Source of the DNA: CAYHHI01 sp964356335
GTDB lineage: Bacteria; Arandabacterota; Arandabacteria; Arandabacterales; Arandabacteraceae
Direction: 5' to 3'
Length of the DNA: 64,000 bases
Assembly (NCBI GenBank): GCA_964356335.1
Contig: CAYHHI010000002.1
Span: 1-64,000, forward strand
Shown here: positions 26,475 to 34,226 of the stretch, piece after piece
How the letters are laid out: each line of letters begins with the position of its first letter
Position numbering within the stretch: the stretch's first letter is position 1
Notes under the pieces: generated by a model
Databases searched by the model: none
The model's input: only the letters and a program-made list of their open reading frames with translations
Told to the model about the DNA's origin: nothing
Translations under genes and position numbers: made by a program

Positions 26475-27993
26475 CAGCCCAACGCGCGGACTCTCGCGCG
26501 GACGCAGACTCGCCGTCATACTGCTTTGCCTCTGCGTGGTCGCCGTCTTTGTGGGCATCATTTCATTTGACAGGCTGCCGTCCACGATCGGGGACAATGC
26601 CGAGTTTGCAATCCTTGCAAGAGGTCTTGCGAGTGCCCATGGCTTCCGTTACCTGAACCACCCAGATCTTAAGCCCTCAACCAAATACCCACCCGGATTC
26701 CCCCTCTTGCTTGCCATCTGGATCCCGCTTTTCGGCGAGTCAATGGTAGTGATGAAGATCGTTGTGCTCGCCTGCTACGTGCTTGCCGTCGTGGCCGCGT
26801 TTCTCCTGGGAAGGAAGCTGGTTGACGAACGCCTCAGCCTGGTTGCCGCCCTCATGATTGGCACCTCGGCGAGCATCCTCCCGTATTCGCATGAGGTGCT
26901 TTCGGACATTCCTTACGCCCTGTTCAGTCTGGTGGCTTTGCTTCTCATCATGGATGTCAGAGTCGGGCGCCGAACCCTCCTCGTGGGTCTCGCTATCTGT
27001 ATGTGGGCATATGTGGTCAGGACCGCGGGCGTAAGCCTTGTACTCGCAACCGCTCTTTATCTCTTCCTAAAAGCGAGAAGAAAAGAGGCTTATGCTCTGG
27101 GTTTGGCTTTCATCCTCTTCTCGGCGCTCTGGGCCATCCGTAACCATCTTGTGGCCGGTGAGGGGAGCCGCTATGTCGGCGTGCTCCTTGCCAAGAATCC
27201 CTATAATCCCGACCTCGGCCCTGTAGGGGTCGCAGATCTCGCAAGGCGGATCTTGACAAACCTGAGCGCCTATGTCGGAGGTCTTCTGCCGCTCAGTTTT
27301 CTGCCCACGCTCGTGGGCTATACAAGTGACGCCTCATTGCAGGCACTGGTCTCGCTTGTGATCCTTGTGGTTGCCGGCCTGGGCTGCTTTTCGCTCAGGA
27401 AGAGAGGTTTGCTTCCGAACCTGTATATCCTGGCCTACATGCTTGTTTGCCTTTTGTGGCCGGAGGTGTGGCGGACGGAACGCTTCATGCTGGCGATTGC
27501 ACCTCTGGTTGCCATCTATCTGGTCGCAGGTGTCCAACGCATTTGCTCGTATGTGGGGCTCCGACGCCTCGCCACATTGGTCATCTGCATAGCCATCGCC
27601 GCCACCAATCTCTCCTCGCTATCCAAGTACGCAACAAGGATGAGGGGTTATCCGCCTGGCTGGAACAACTACTTCGCCACCGCAACCTGGGCGAAGGCCA
27701 ACACCAAGCCTGACGCCGTGTTTCTGTGCCGGAGCCCATTCCTCTTCTACGTGGTGAGCGAGAGAAAGACCATCCAATATCCTTTTACTGCTGATGCTCA
27801 GGCAATGCGCACCTACCTCATAAAATCCCATCCCGACTATATAGTGTTGGATAGTGTCGGTTTTCCACAGACCCGGACCTACCTGGTGCCGGTTATTCGC
27901 ACCATGCAGGAGATGTTGAATACGGTTTACGAGACTCCGGAACCCGTCAACGCGGTGGTCAAGTTCTCACCCGAAGGAGGAGGCGGCAAGTGA
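26434..27993 (+). CDS. GT-C (PMT_2-like) membrane glycosyltransferase without TPRs
   Basis: A 519-residue protein with about eleven membrane helices. IGDNAEFAILARGL in the first extracytoplasmic loop followed by KYPPGFPLLLAIW is the usual PMT/ArnT-type signature (acidic pair, then PPG(F/Y)P). A soluble C-terminal domain of about 120 residues follows. It probably uses the polyprenyl-phosphate sugar made by the GtrB-like enzyme encoded immediately upstream, whose gene it overlaps by 41 bp; the ATG at 26434 and a GTG at 26437 are both possible. The acceptor cannot be told from sequence. The stop forms GTGA with the next start. Confidence 0.8.
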   Translation: MVRQTKREKPTLNDSPTRGLSRGRRLAVILLCLCVVAVFVGIISFDRLPSTIGDNAEFAILARGLASAHGFRYLNHPDLKPSTKYPPGFPLLLAIWIPLFGESMVVMKIVVLACYVLAVVAAFLLGRKLVDERLSLVAALMIGTSASILPYSHEVLSDIPYALFSLVALLLIMDVRVGRRTLLVGLAICMWAYVVRTAGVSLVLATALYLFLKARRKEAYALGLAFILFSALWAIRNHLVAGEGSRYVGVLLAKNPYNPDLGPVGVADLARRILTNLSAYVGGLLPLSFLPTLVGYTSDASLQALVSLVILVVAGLGCFSLRKRGLLPNLYILAYMLVCLLWPEVWRTERFMLAIAPLVAIYLVAGVQRICSYVGLRRLATLVICIAIAATNLSSLSKYATRMRGYPPGWNNYFATATWAKANTKPDAVFLCRSPFLFYVVSERKTIQYPFTADAQAMRTYLIKSHPDYIVLDSVGFPQTRTYLVPVIRTMQEMLNTVYETPEPVNAVVKFSPEGGGGK

Positions 27994-29135
27994 AGGGGAG
28001 GCTCCGAATCCTTATGCCCACAATCTACTTCCCACCGCGAGTGGGCGGCATTGAGAGCCATGTTTACTACCTCGCGCGGGAGCTTGCCCGGCGAGGCCAC
28101 GTTGTCGAGATCGTGACTACAAGAACCGAGAAGGCATCTCCCGCGGCTGAGGTGCTTGAAGGCATAAAGGTCAACCGGTTACATTCATTCGGTAAGCACC
28201 CGGTCGGATGGGTCTTGAGCAGCCTCCTCGCTGTTCCCAAGGTTCTGTCGCTTGCCGGCAGGTGCGATGTCATGCACTGCCACACTTTTGCCTTTGCACT
28301 GAGCGGGAGCGTTGCGAATCTTCTCTTCCGGCGTCCTCTGATCGTGACGGTTCATGAATCGCATTTCTTGAGATTTGCCAAGAAGAAGTGTATGCGGCCG
28401 TTGCTGCGGCTGCCGCTGATGAGGGCTGCGATCTTGCTTTCGACAAGCAAGGAGATTGACAGTGTCACAAAAGAGCTTCTCCCGAAGGCGCGGACACTGC
28501 CCATCGTCAATGGGATTGACACCGACATGTTCAGACCCGGTGCGCCGGCCTTGAAGAAGGCCGAAGGCGAATTCCTGATCGTGTGCCCCAGGAGACTTGT
28601 TGAGAAGAATGGCGTCGAGTTTCTGGTAAGGGCGCTTCCGCTTCTCAAAGGCAAGTTGAGGGCAAGGGTCTATCTTGCCGGTGACGGCCCCCTGAGGAGT
28701 CACCTCCAAGGTCTGGCGCGCGATCTTGGCGTGATGAACGAGGTGGTCTTTATGGGATCGATTGAGAACACCAAGATGCCTTCGGTCTTCTCGTCTGCCG
28801 ATCTGGTCGTCATACCGTCGCTCGTTGAGGCGACCTCGATTGCCGCGCTTGAAGCGATGGCCTGCGAGAGGGTGATCGCGGCCTCGAGGGTCGGGGGTCT
28901 TCCGGAGATCATAGACGGCCGGGTGGGCGTTCTCTTCGAACCCGGCTCGCCCCAGGCAATCGCGGACGCCATAGGTGCTGTGGCTGGCCGGTCTGACACG
29001 GCTGAGATGGGACGGGAAGCCAGGCGGAGAGTTGAACAGAACTGGAGCATATCCAGAATGGCGGATATCCATGAGAGGCTCTACTTCGAGCTAGCAGGGC
29101 GCAGGCCTGGCTCAAACGGGGGCGCAGATGCTTAA
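27990..29135 (+). CDS. Glycosyltransferase family 4 protein
   Basis: A 381-residue GT-B enzyme: ILMPTIYFPPRVGGIESHVYYL at the N-terminus (glycine loop GGIE), HCHTFAFALSG and TVHESH in the acceptor domain, and in the donor domain CPRRLVEKNGVEFLV, then FMGSIENTKMPSVF and IPSLVEATSIAALEAMACE, the EX7E region. It is a cytoplasmic, nucleotide-sugar-dependent enzyme of the PimA/WaaG type. Its start overlaps the GT-C stop by four bases and its end overlaps wecB by 8 bp. Confidence 0.88.
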   Translation: MKGRLRILMPTIYFPPRVGGIESHVYYLARELARRGHVVEIVTTRTEKASPAAEVLEGIKVNRLHSFGKHPVGWVLSSLLAVPKVLSLAGRCDVMHCHTFAFALSGSVANLLFRRPLIVTVHESHFLRFAKKKCMRPLLRLPLMRAAILLSTSKEIDSVTKELLPKARTLPIVNGIDTDMFRPGAPALKKAEGEFLIVCPRRLVEKNGVEFLVRALPLLKGKLRARVYLAGDGPLRSHLQGLARDLGVMNEVVFMGSIENTKMPSVFSSADLVVIPSLVEATSIAALEAMACERVIAASRVGGLPEIIDGRVGVLFEPGSPQAIADAIGAVAGRSDTAEMGREARRRVEQNWSISRMADIHERLYFELAGRRPGSNGGADA

Positions 29136-30261
29136 GGTTGCACTTGTAGTAGGGACGAGGCCTGAAGCCATCAAGATGGCCCCTATCATGCTCGAGATGA
29201 GAAGGCGGCCGGAGACGAAACCCATCCTCGTGCTCACGGCCCAGCATCGGGAGATGTGTGACGACGTGCTTGAGGTTTTCGGACTGGAGCCGGACTATGA
29301 CCTGGACATAATGAAGCCGAATCAGTCGCTTTTCCAGGTGACGTCGAGCCTCGTGGCGGAGCTGGAGGGTGTTCTGACCAAGGAGAGGCCCGACATCGTG
29401 CTCGTCCAGGGCGATACCACGAGTACTTTTGTGGGGAGCCTCTGCGCATACTACCTGCGGATACCCGTCGGGCACGTCGAGGCGGGCTTGAGAACTTACA
29501 AGAAATACAGTCCCTTCCCTGAGGAGATCAACAGGCGCCTCACCAGCGTGATAGCCGATTTCCACTTCGCGCCTACTAGGTTCGCTGCCGCTGCCCTCGC
29601 AAAGGAAGGCACTGCCAGGGACCGGATATTCGTCGTGGGAAACCCTGTGATCGATGCCTTACTTCATGTTGCCGGCAAGCAATATGTTTTCAGGAACAGA
29701 ACCCTTCGGAATCTCGACGTCCGGGGCAAGCGGGTGGTTGCCGTGACCGCACACCGCAGAGAGAGCTGGGGAAAGCCCTTTGAGAGGATGATGCGGGCGC
29801 TCAAGAAGATTGCCTCGACGCACGATGACGTAGTGATCGTTTTCCCGGTTCATCCCAATCCCAATGTCAGGAAGCCTGTCGAGAGTATCTTGCGTGGAAC
29901 CAAAGGGATAGTGCTTACAGAGCCCCTGGACTACAGGGATTTTGTGAAGCTTCTCAAATCGTGTTATTTCATCATAACCGACTCTGGCGGCATCCAGGAG
30001 GAAGCTCCTTCGCTCAGGAAACCTGTGCTGCTCATGCGTGAGGTGACTGAAAGACCTGAAGCCGTGAAAGCCGGGGCGGTCAAGCTGGTCGGCACGGACT
30101 TCAAATGCATAGTGAGCTCCGCCGCCTCGCTTCTTGAATCGGAAAAGCAATACAGGCACATGATCATCAAGAAGAACCCTTACGGCGACGGCAGGACTTC
30201 ACAGCGGATAACAAGCCTTCTTCTCAACCGGCTAGGCATGCCTGGGGGACAGCGCAGTTGA
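29128..30261 (+). CDS. wecB: UDP-N-acetylglucosamine 2-epimerase (non-hydrolysing)
   Basis: A 377-residue epimerase interconverting UDP-GlcNAc and UDP-ManNAc. It begins VALVVGTRPEAIKMAP and holds VLVQGDTTST (Asp96), GHVEAGLRT (Glu118), PFPEEINRR (Glu132) and VTAHRRESW (His209), the catalytic set known from E. coli WecB, plus the ligand loop TDSGGIQEEAPSL. It implies that a ManNAc derivative is part of the glycan made by this locus; a UDP-ManNAc dehydrogenase (wecC) is not present in the window. ATG 29128 lies within the end of the previous glycosyltransferase. Confidence 0.95.
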   Translation: MLKVALVVGTRPEAIKMAPIMLEMRRRPETKPILVLTAQHREMCDDVLEVFGLEPDYDLDIMKPNQSLFQVTSSLVAELEGVLTKERPDIVLVQGDTTSTFVGSLCAYYLRIPVGHVEAGLRTYKKYSPFPEEINRRLTSVIADFHFAPTRFAAAALAKEGTARDRIFVVGNPVIDALLHVAGKQYVFRNRTLRNLDVRGKRVVAVTAHRRESWGKPFERMMRALKKIASTHDDVVIVFPVHPNPNVRKPVESILRGTKGIVLTEPLDYRDFVKLLKSCYFIITDSGGIQEEAPSLRKPVLLMREVTERPEAVKAGAVKLVGTDFKCIVSSAASLLESEKQYRHMIIKKNPYGDGRTSQRITSLLLNRLGMPGGQRS

Positions 30262-31214
30262 AGATCACTTGGCAGAAAGTCGCCGGTGTCGGAGTGGCAT
30301 GCCTCATTCTCTTCTTCATCGTTAAGAGCCTGTGGTCAGGGCTCCATGAGATGGGCCATTATCGCTTCACCATATCCCCGTGGCGCATCGTAGGCGCCTT
30401 TGGCGCATTCGCTCTCCTTTTTCCCGCCTATGGGTGGTTGTGGCAATACATCATGGGCAAGTTCGGTTACAGACTCGGTTATGCCAAGAGCATTAAGATC
30501 TGGCTCCTGTCCCAGGCGGGTCGATATCTACCCGGCAAGGTGTGGTTCGCCCTTGGCAGAATTTACCTTTCCGAACGCGAGGGCGTCCCGAAGAGCGTGA
30601 CCACTATAGCAACCGGTCTCGAGCTGCTACTGGTGCTTGGAAGCTCGATCGTGGTCTTTGGGCTGGCCTCGCTGGTGAAGCCATCGATGGGCAGCCGGCC
30701 TTACGTCTGGAGTGTCTGGCTGGTTCCGGTGATTATCGTCGGCGTGCATCCCAGAATAATCAGGTTCATGCTTGCCCAGATGCGTAAAATCGGGGGACGG
30801 GCATCAAGTGCCATTGTGGGGGCTAATGACGCGAGGGCGTTCACGATGAGTTACGCTGACATCCTCAAGATTCTAGGCACTTACGTCATCTGCTGGTGCA
30901 TCTATGGCATCGGCTATTATCTGATCGCGACATCCATTGTTTTGAAGGCAGACGTGGTCTCTGCTCCCACACCTCCCGACTTCACTCTTCTACCCGAGAT
31001 GATCGGCATCAATGCGCTCTCTTGGGCCGGAGGCTTCATGAGCCTGATCACGCCGGCGGGCCTTGGGGTCAGGGAGGGCATCTCCACTTTTTTGCTTTCA
31101 GGGCTTCTCGATAAGCCTTATCCTTCACTGATCCCTCTGGTTGCAAGAGTATGGGTCACGATGTCGGAGGTCGCAGCAATAGGGTTGGCGCTTTTGATGA
31201 GGCGTGCCAAATGA
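30258..31214 (+). CDS. UPF0104/LPG_synthase_TM flippase-like membrane protein (third of three)
   Basis: A 318-residue protein with about eight membrane helices. Recognisable family loops are LLSQAGRYLPGKVWFALGRI at about 84-103 and the C-terminal MSLITPAGLGVREGIS. In this copy the first loop has GRYLPGK in place of the PANIGGD form of the copy at 16136, so it belongs to a different subgroup. It may assist a second lipid-linked sugar. TTG 30258 overlaps the wecB stop as TTGA, and the gene ends in an ATGA overlap with the YfhO-like gene. Confidence 0.82.
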   Translation: MKITWQKVAGVGVACLILFFIVKSLWSGLHEMGHYRFTISPWRIVGAFGAFALLFPAYGWLWQYIMGKFGYRLGYAKSIKIWLLSQAGRYLPGKVWFALGRIYLSEREGVPKSVTTIATGLELLLVLGSSIVVFGLASLVKPSMGSRPYVWSVWLVPVIIVGVHPRIIRFMLAQMRKIGGRASSAIVGANDARAFTMSYADILKILGTYVICWCIYGIGYYLIATSIVLKADVVSAPTPPDFTLLPEMIGINALSWAGGFMSLITPAGLGVREGISTFLLSGLLDKPYPSLIPLVARVWVTMSEVAAIGLALLMRRAK

Positions 31215-33514
31215 AGATCAAGCATATTGCCAAGTACGTTACCAGGTGGGACTGGTATGTGGCAGCGGCGATGGCTGTCCTGGTGGTCATCATCTTCGAA
31301 GGCTTCGTTTTTTCCGACAAGATGATTTTCGGCACCGACATGATTCCCATGGGTTACATGATGCGCAAGGTGGTGGCCGATTACTGGCGATCCAGTCATA
31401 GCATCCCCCTGTGGAACCCCTACATCTTGTGCGGACTTCCCGTCGTTGACGCGATGCACGGCGATGTTTTCTACCCCGCCGCGCTGGCGTACCTTTTCAT
31501 GCCGCTCCACAAAGCCCTCGGTTACAAGATTGTGGTGCACGTCTGGCTTGCCGGAGTGGCCATGTATGCCCTCTTGAGAACCCTTGGGCTCAGGCGGAGG
31601 TCGTCGCTCCTGGGTGGGGTCTCTTACATGGTCGCGCCATATTTCCTTTCTTTGATCTATGCGGGGCATGACGGGAAGATGTTTGTGACCGCCCTGTTTC
31701 CCCTTTGCGTAGCGGCCCTGGAGCTCCTCATCAGGCACGTAAGGTATATCTACGCAGTGCTCTTCGGCGCTTTGCTGGGCCTGCTGTTTCTCACATCGCA
31801 TCCGCAGATGACCTATTTCGCGGCCTGGGGACTCGCCATCTATTTCGTCTTCAATGTGCGCCGCCTGGTAAGGACGAAGATGCTCGGCAAGGGGCTCCTG
31901 TTCCTGGTTGTAGCCCTCCTGATCGGTATCGGCATAGGCTGCGTTCAGTTCCTGCCGACTTACTACTACACGACCAATTTCTCGCCCCGAACCGGTGGAG
32001 TCAGTTTCGCATTTGCCTCGAGCTGGTCGCTTCACCCTGAGGAGATAGTGTCCTTGCTTTACCCGATGTTCGGAGGCTACCAGGATTTCTACTGGGGCAG
32101 GAATCCCTTTAAGCTTAATGCAGAGTCACCCGGTCCCCTGGTGCTCTTGATTGCCATCGGCGGGTTCCTGTTTTGCCTCAGACGCAAAGAGGCCTTACCC
32201 TGGCTCTTTCTGTTTGTTTTCTGCCCGCTTTATGCACTCGGTGCTCACACGCCGCTTCTGAAGGCAGCATTCTATGCCATACCAGGAGCCAAGTTCCTGC
32301 GAGCACCCAGCATCATCATGTTCATGTTCTCTTGCGCCTCAAGCGTACTCGCGGCCTTTTTCGTCGATGGGCTGCTCTCAAGACAGGTGAGCCCATTCCA
32401 GAAGAAGCTCCTGACGGGTCTGGTGATCTTCGTCATCTTCATGACTTTCATGCTCACCGTGGCAAGGACCACATCCTACGACATATGGCAGACGATCTAC
32501 GGGAGGCTTGGAGAGGGTAAGCTATCCATAATCAAGGCCTCCGGTGCTCTACTGACCCGGGACGCCATCATTCTCGGCCTTTTCGGAGTGGGATTGTTGC
32601 TTCTGGCGGGCAGCCGCTACAGGACATGGAGAGAGGGAGGAGGCTTGGTCGCTCTCGCCGTCATGGGCATACTGGCAACCAGCCTGCCTCATTCCGTGCG
32701 CTTCATCCAGTACGTCGGGCTCCGCGACTGGCAGCGCTCCGATGCCGTGATCGATTACATAAGGAAGGATAAGGATATCTTCCGGGCCCTCCCTGTGACA
32801 GGCTCCAACTTCTACAACAGGAACTATATGCCCATCTTCGGCATCGAGACCGCCAATGGCTTCTATGACAACAGGATCAGATACTATGAGACCCTGGCGG
32901 GCGCCAGTCAGGAGAACCTCGCCAATCCGAACATCATGCGCATCACCAATGTAAAATATGTGGTCACGGCCGAGAAGGTCGAACACCCACTCCTCGTGCT
33001 TGAGCGCGACTTCGGAAAGGCGTTCGTATACAGGAACGCGGGCTTCCTGCCGCGGGCCTTTCTCGTCCATAACGCTGTAGTCGCCTCGAGCGATTCGGCA
33101 GCCCTCAACATCATCAGGAACGCGGCATTTGATCCTTCGACAACCATTGTCCTGGCAAGCGGAGAGCCGATCTCGGGTGAGGCCGCCGGCGAGGAGGGCG
33201 TCAGGATCGAGACTTACGTTCCTGACAAAGTCAGGCTGAGGGCCACGGTCACCAGCCCGGCCTATCTGTATTTCAGCGAGAACTATCTTCCTTACTGGAA
33301 GGCCTATGTGGATGGAAAGCAAGTGCCGCTGGTGCGGTCGAACGTAGCCATGAGAGCCGTATACCTTGAGCCGGGTGAGCATACGGTCGAGATGAAGTTC
33401 TTCTCGAAGTGGTATAGGGCCGGCGCGTACATATGTCTCGTGGCGTGTGCCGTTGTAGTTGCCAGTGGAGTCGCTTTCTGCAGGCGGCCGGTACGGAGGC
33501 GCAAAGATGCCTAA
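31211..33514 (+). CDS. YfhO-like GT-C membrane protein
   Basis: A 767-residue protein with twelve or more membrane helices and a soluble C-terminal domain from about 515, matching the YfhO/PF09586 group: MIFGTDMIPMGYMM and PLWNPYILCGLPVVDAMHGDVFYP in the first loop, GHDGKMFVTALFPL, and the carbohydrate-binding-like end SENYLPYWKAYVDGKQVPL with EPGEHTVEMKF. B. subtilis YfhO glycosylates lipoteichoic acid using an undecaprenyl-phosphate sugar; this homologue may likewise decorate a surface polymer. The start is ATG 31211; upstream in-frame codons lie within the preceding gene. It ends with an 8-bp overlap with a DPM1-like gene, its likely donor supplier. Confidence 0.85.
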   Translation: MKIKHIAKYVTRWDWYVAAAMAVLVVIIFEGFVFSDKMIFGTDMIPMGYMMRKVVADYWRSSHSIPLWNPYILCGLPVVDAMHGDVFYPAALAYLFMPLHKALGYKIVVHVWLAGVAMYALLRTLGLRRRSSLLGGVSYMVAPYFLSLIYAGHDGKMFVTALFPLCVAALELLIRHVRYIYAVLFGALLGLLFLTSHPQMTYFAAWGLAIYFVFNVRRLVRTKMLGKGLLFLVVALLIGIGIGCVQFLPTYYYTTNFSPRTGGVSFAFASSWSLHPEEIVSLLYPMFGGYQDFYWGRNPFKLNAESPGPLVLLIAIGGFLFCLRRKEALPWLFLFVFCPLYALGAHTPLLKAAFYAIPGAKFLRAPSIIMFMFSCASSVLAAFFVDGLLSRQVSPFQKKLLTGLVIFVIFMTFMLTVARTTSYDIWQTIYGRLGEGKLSIIKASGALLTRDAIILGLFGVGLLLLAGSRYRTWREGGGLVALAVMGILATSLPHSVRFIQYVGLRDWQRSDAVIDYIRKDKDIFRALPVTGSNFYNRNYMPIFGIETANGFYDNRIRYYETLAGASQENLANPNIMRITNVKYVVTAEKVEHPLLVLERDFGKAFVYRNAGFLPRAFLVHNAVVASSDSAALNIIRNAAFDPSTTIVLASGEPISGEAAGEEGVRIETYVPDKVRLRATVTSPAYLYFSENYLPYWKAYVDGKQVPLVRSNVAMRAVYLEPGEHTVEMKFFSKWYRAGAYICLVACAVVVASGVAFCRRPVRRRKDA

Positions 33515-34223
33515 GACCAGTATCGTGATCCCGACCTATAACGAGCGGCAGAATGTTCCGGTTCTGATATCGCGCCTTCTCGACCTTGGTCCCGATATTG
33601 ACATATTCGTGGTCGATGACAATTCGCCTGACGGTACTGCCGATGAGGTGGAAGCGATAGGTCAGGGCAATCCGCGAGTGCATCTGATCAAGCGCCCCGG
33701 AAAGCTCGGCCTTGGCTCGGCCTATATTACAGGCTTCAAGACTGTGCTCGCTCACGGCGCGGAATTGATCGTTCAGATGGATGCCGACCATTCCCACGAC
33801 CCTCAGTATATTCCGAATCTGCTTGATGCCGTCAGAGAACATGATGTTGCAATCGGATCGAGATATGTAAAAGGAGTCAACGTCGTCAACTGGCCGATTA
33901 CGAGGCTGCTCCTGAGCTACTTTGCCAACCTCTACACGATGATCATAACCGGCCTACCGGTACACGATGCCACATCAGGATTCAAGTGCTTTAGAAGAAA
34001 GGTGCTGGAGGCTATCAGTCTGGACGATGTGATCTCAGACGGTTACTGCTTCCAGGTCGAGATGACTTTCCGGGCATGGCGCAAAGGCTTCAGAATAGTC
34101 GAGGTGCCGATCGTATTTGTCGACAGGACCTCCGGGGCATCCAAGATGTCGAGACACATAATTTGGGAAGCCATGTGGAAGGTTTGGTGGCTGCGGCTCG
34201 AGGGCATCCTGGGCCGCCTGTAG
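33507..34223 (+). CDS. DPM1-like polyprenyl-phosphate glycosyltransferase
   Basis: A 238-residue GT2 enzyme without membrane helices. Motifs: SIVIPTYNERQNVPVL, VVDDNSPDGTADEV, RPGKLGLGSAYI, the DXD QMDADHSHDPQYI, GSRYVKGV, and FVDRTSGASKMS near the end. It is the most DPM1-like of the three copies in the window; GKLGLGSAY and DRxxGxSKM are close to dolichol-phosphate mannose synthases. It should generate a polyprenyl-phosphate hexose for the YfhO-like protein encoded just upstream. ATG 33507 overlaps that gene by 8 bp. Confidence 0.92.
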   Translation: MPKTSIVIPTYNERQNVPVLISRLLDLGPDIDIFVVDDNSPDGTADEVEAIGQGNPRVHLIKRPGKLGLGSAYITGFKTVLAHGAELIVQMDADHSHDPQYIPNLLDAVREHDVAIGSRYVKGVNVVNWPITRLLLSYFANLYTMIITGLPVHDATSGFKCFRRKVLEAISLDDVISDGYCFQVEMTFRAWRKGFRIVEVPIVFVDRTSGASKMSRHIIWEAMWKVWWLRLEGILGRL

Positions 34224-34226
34224 CAG

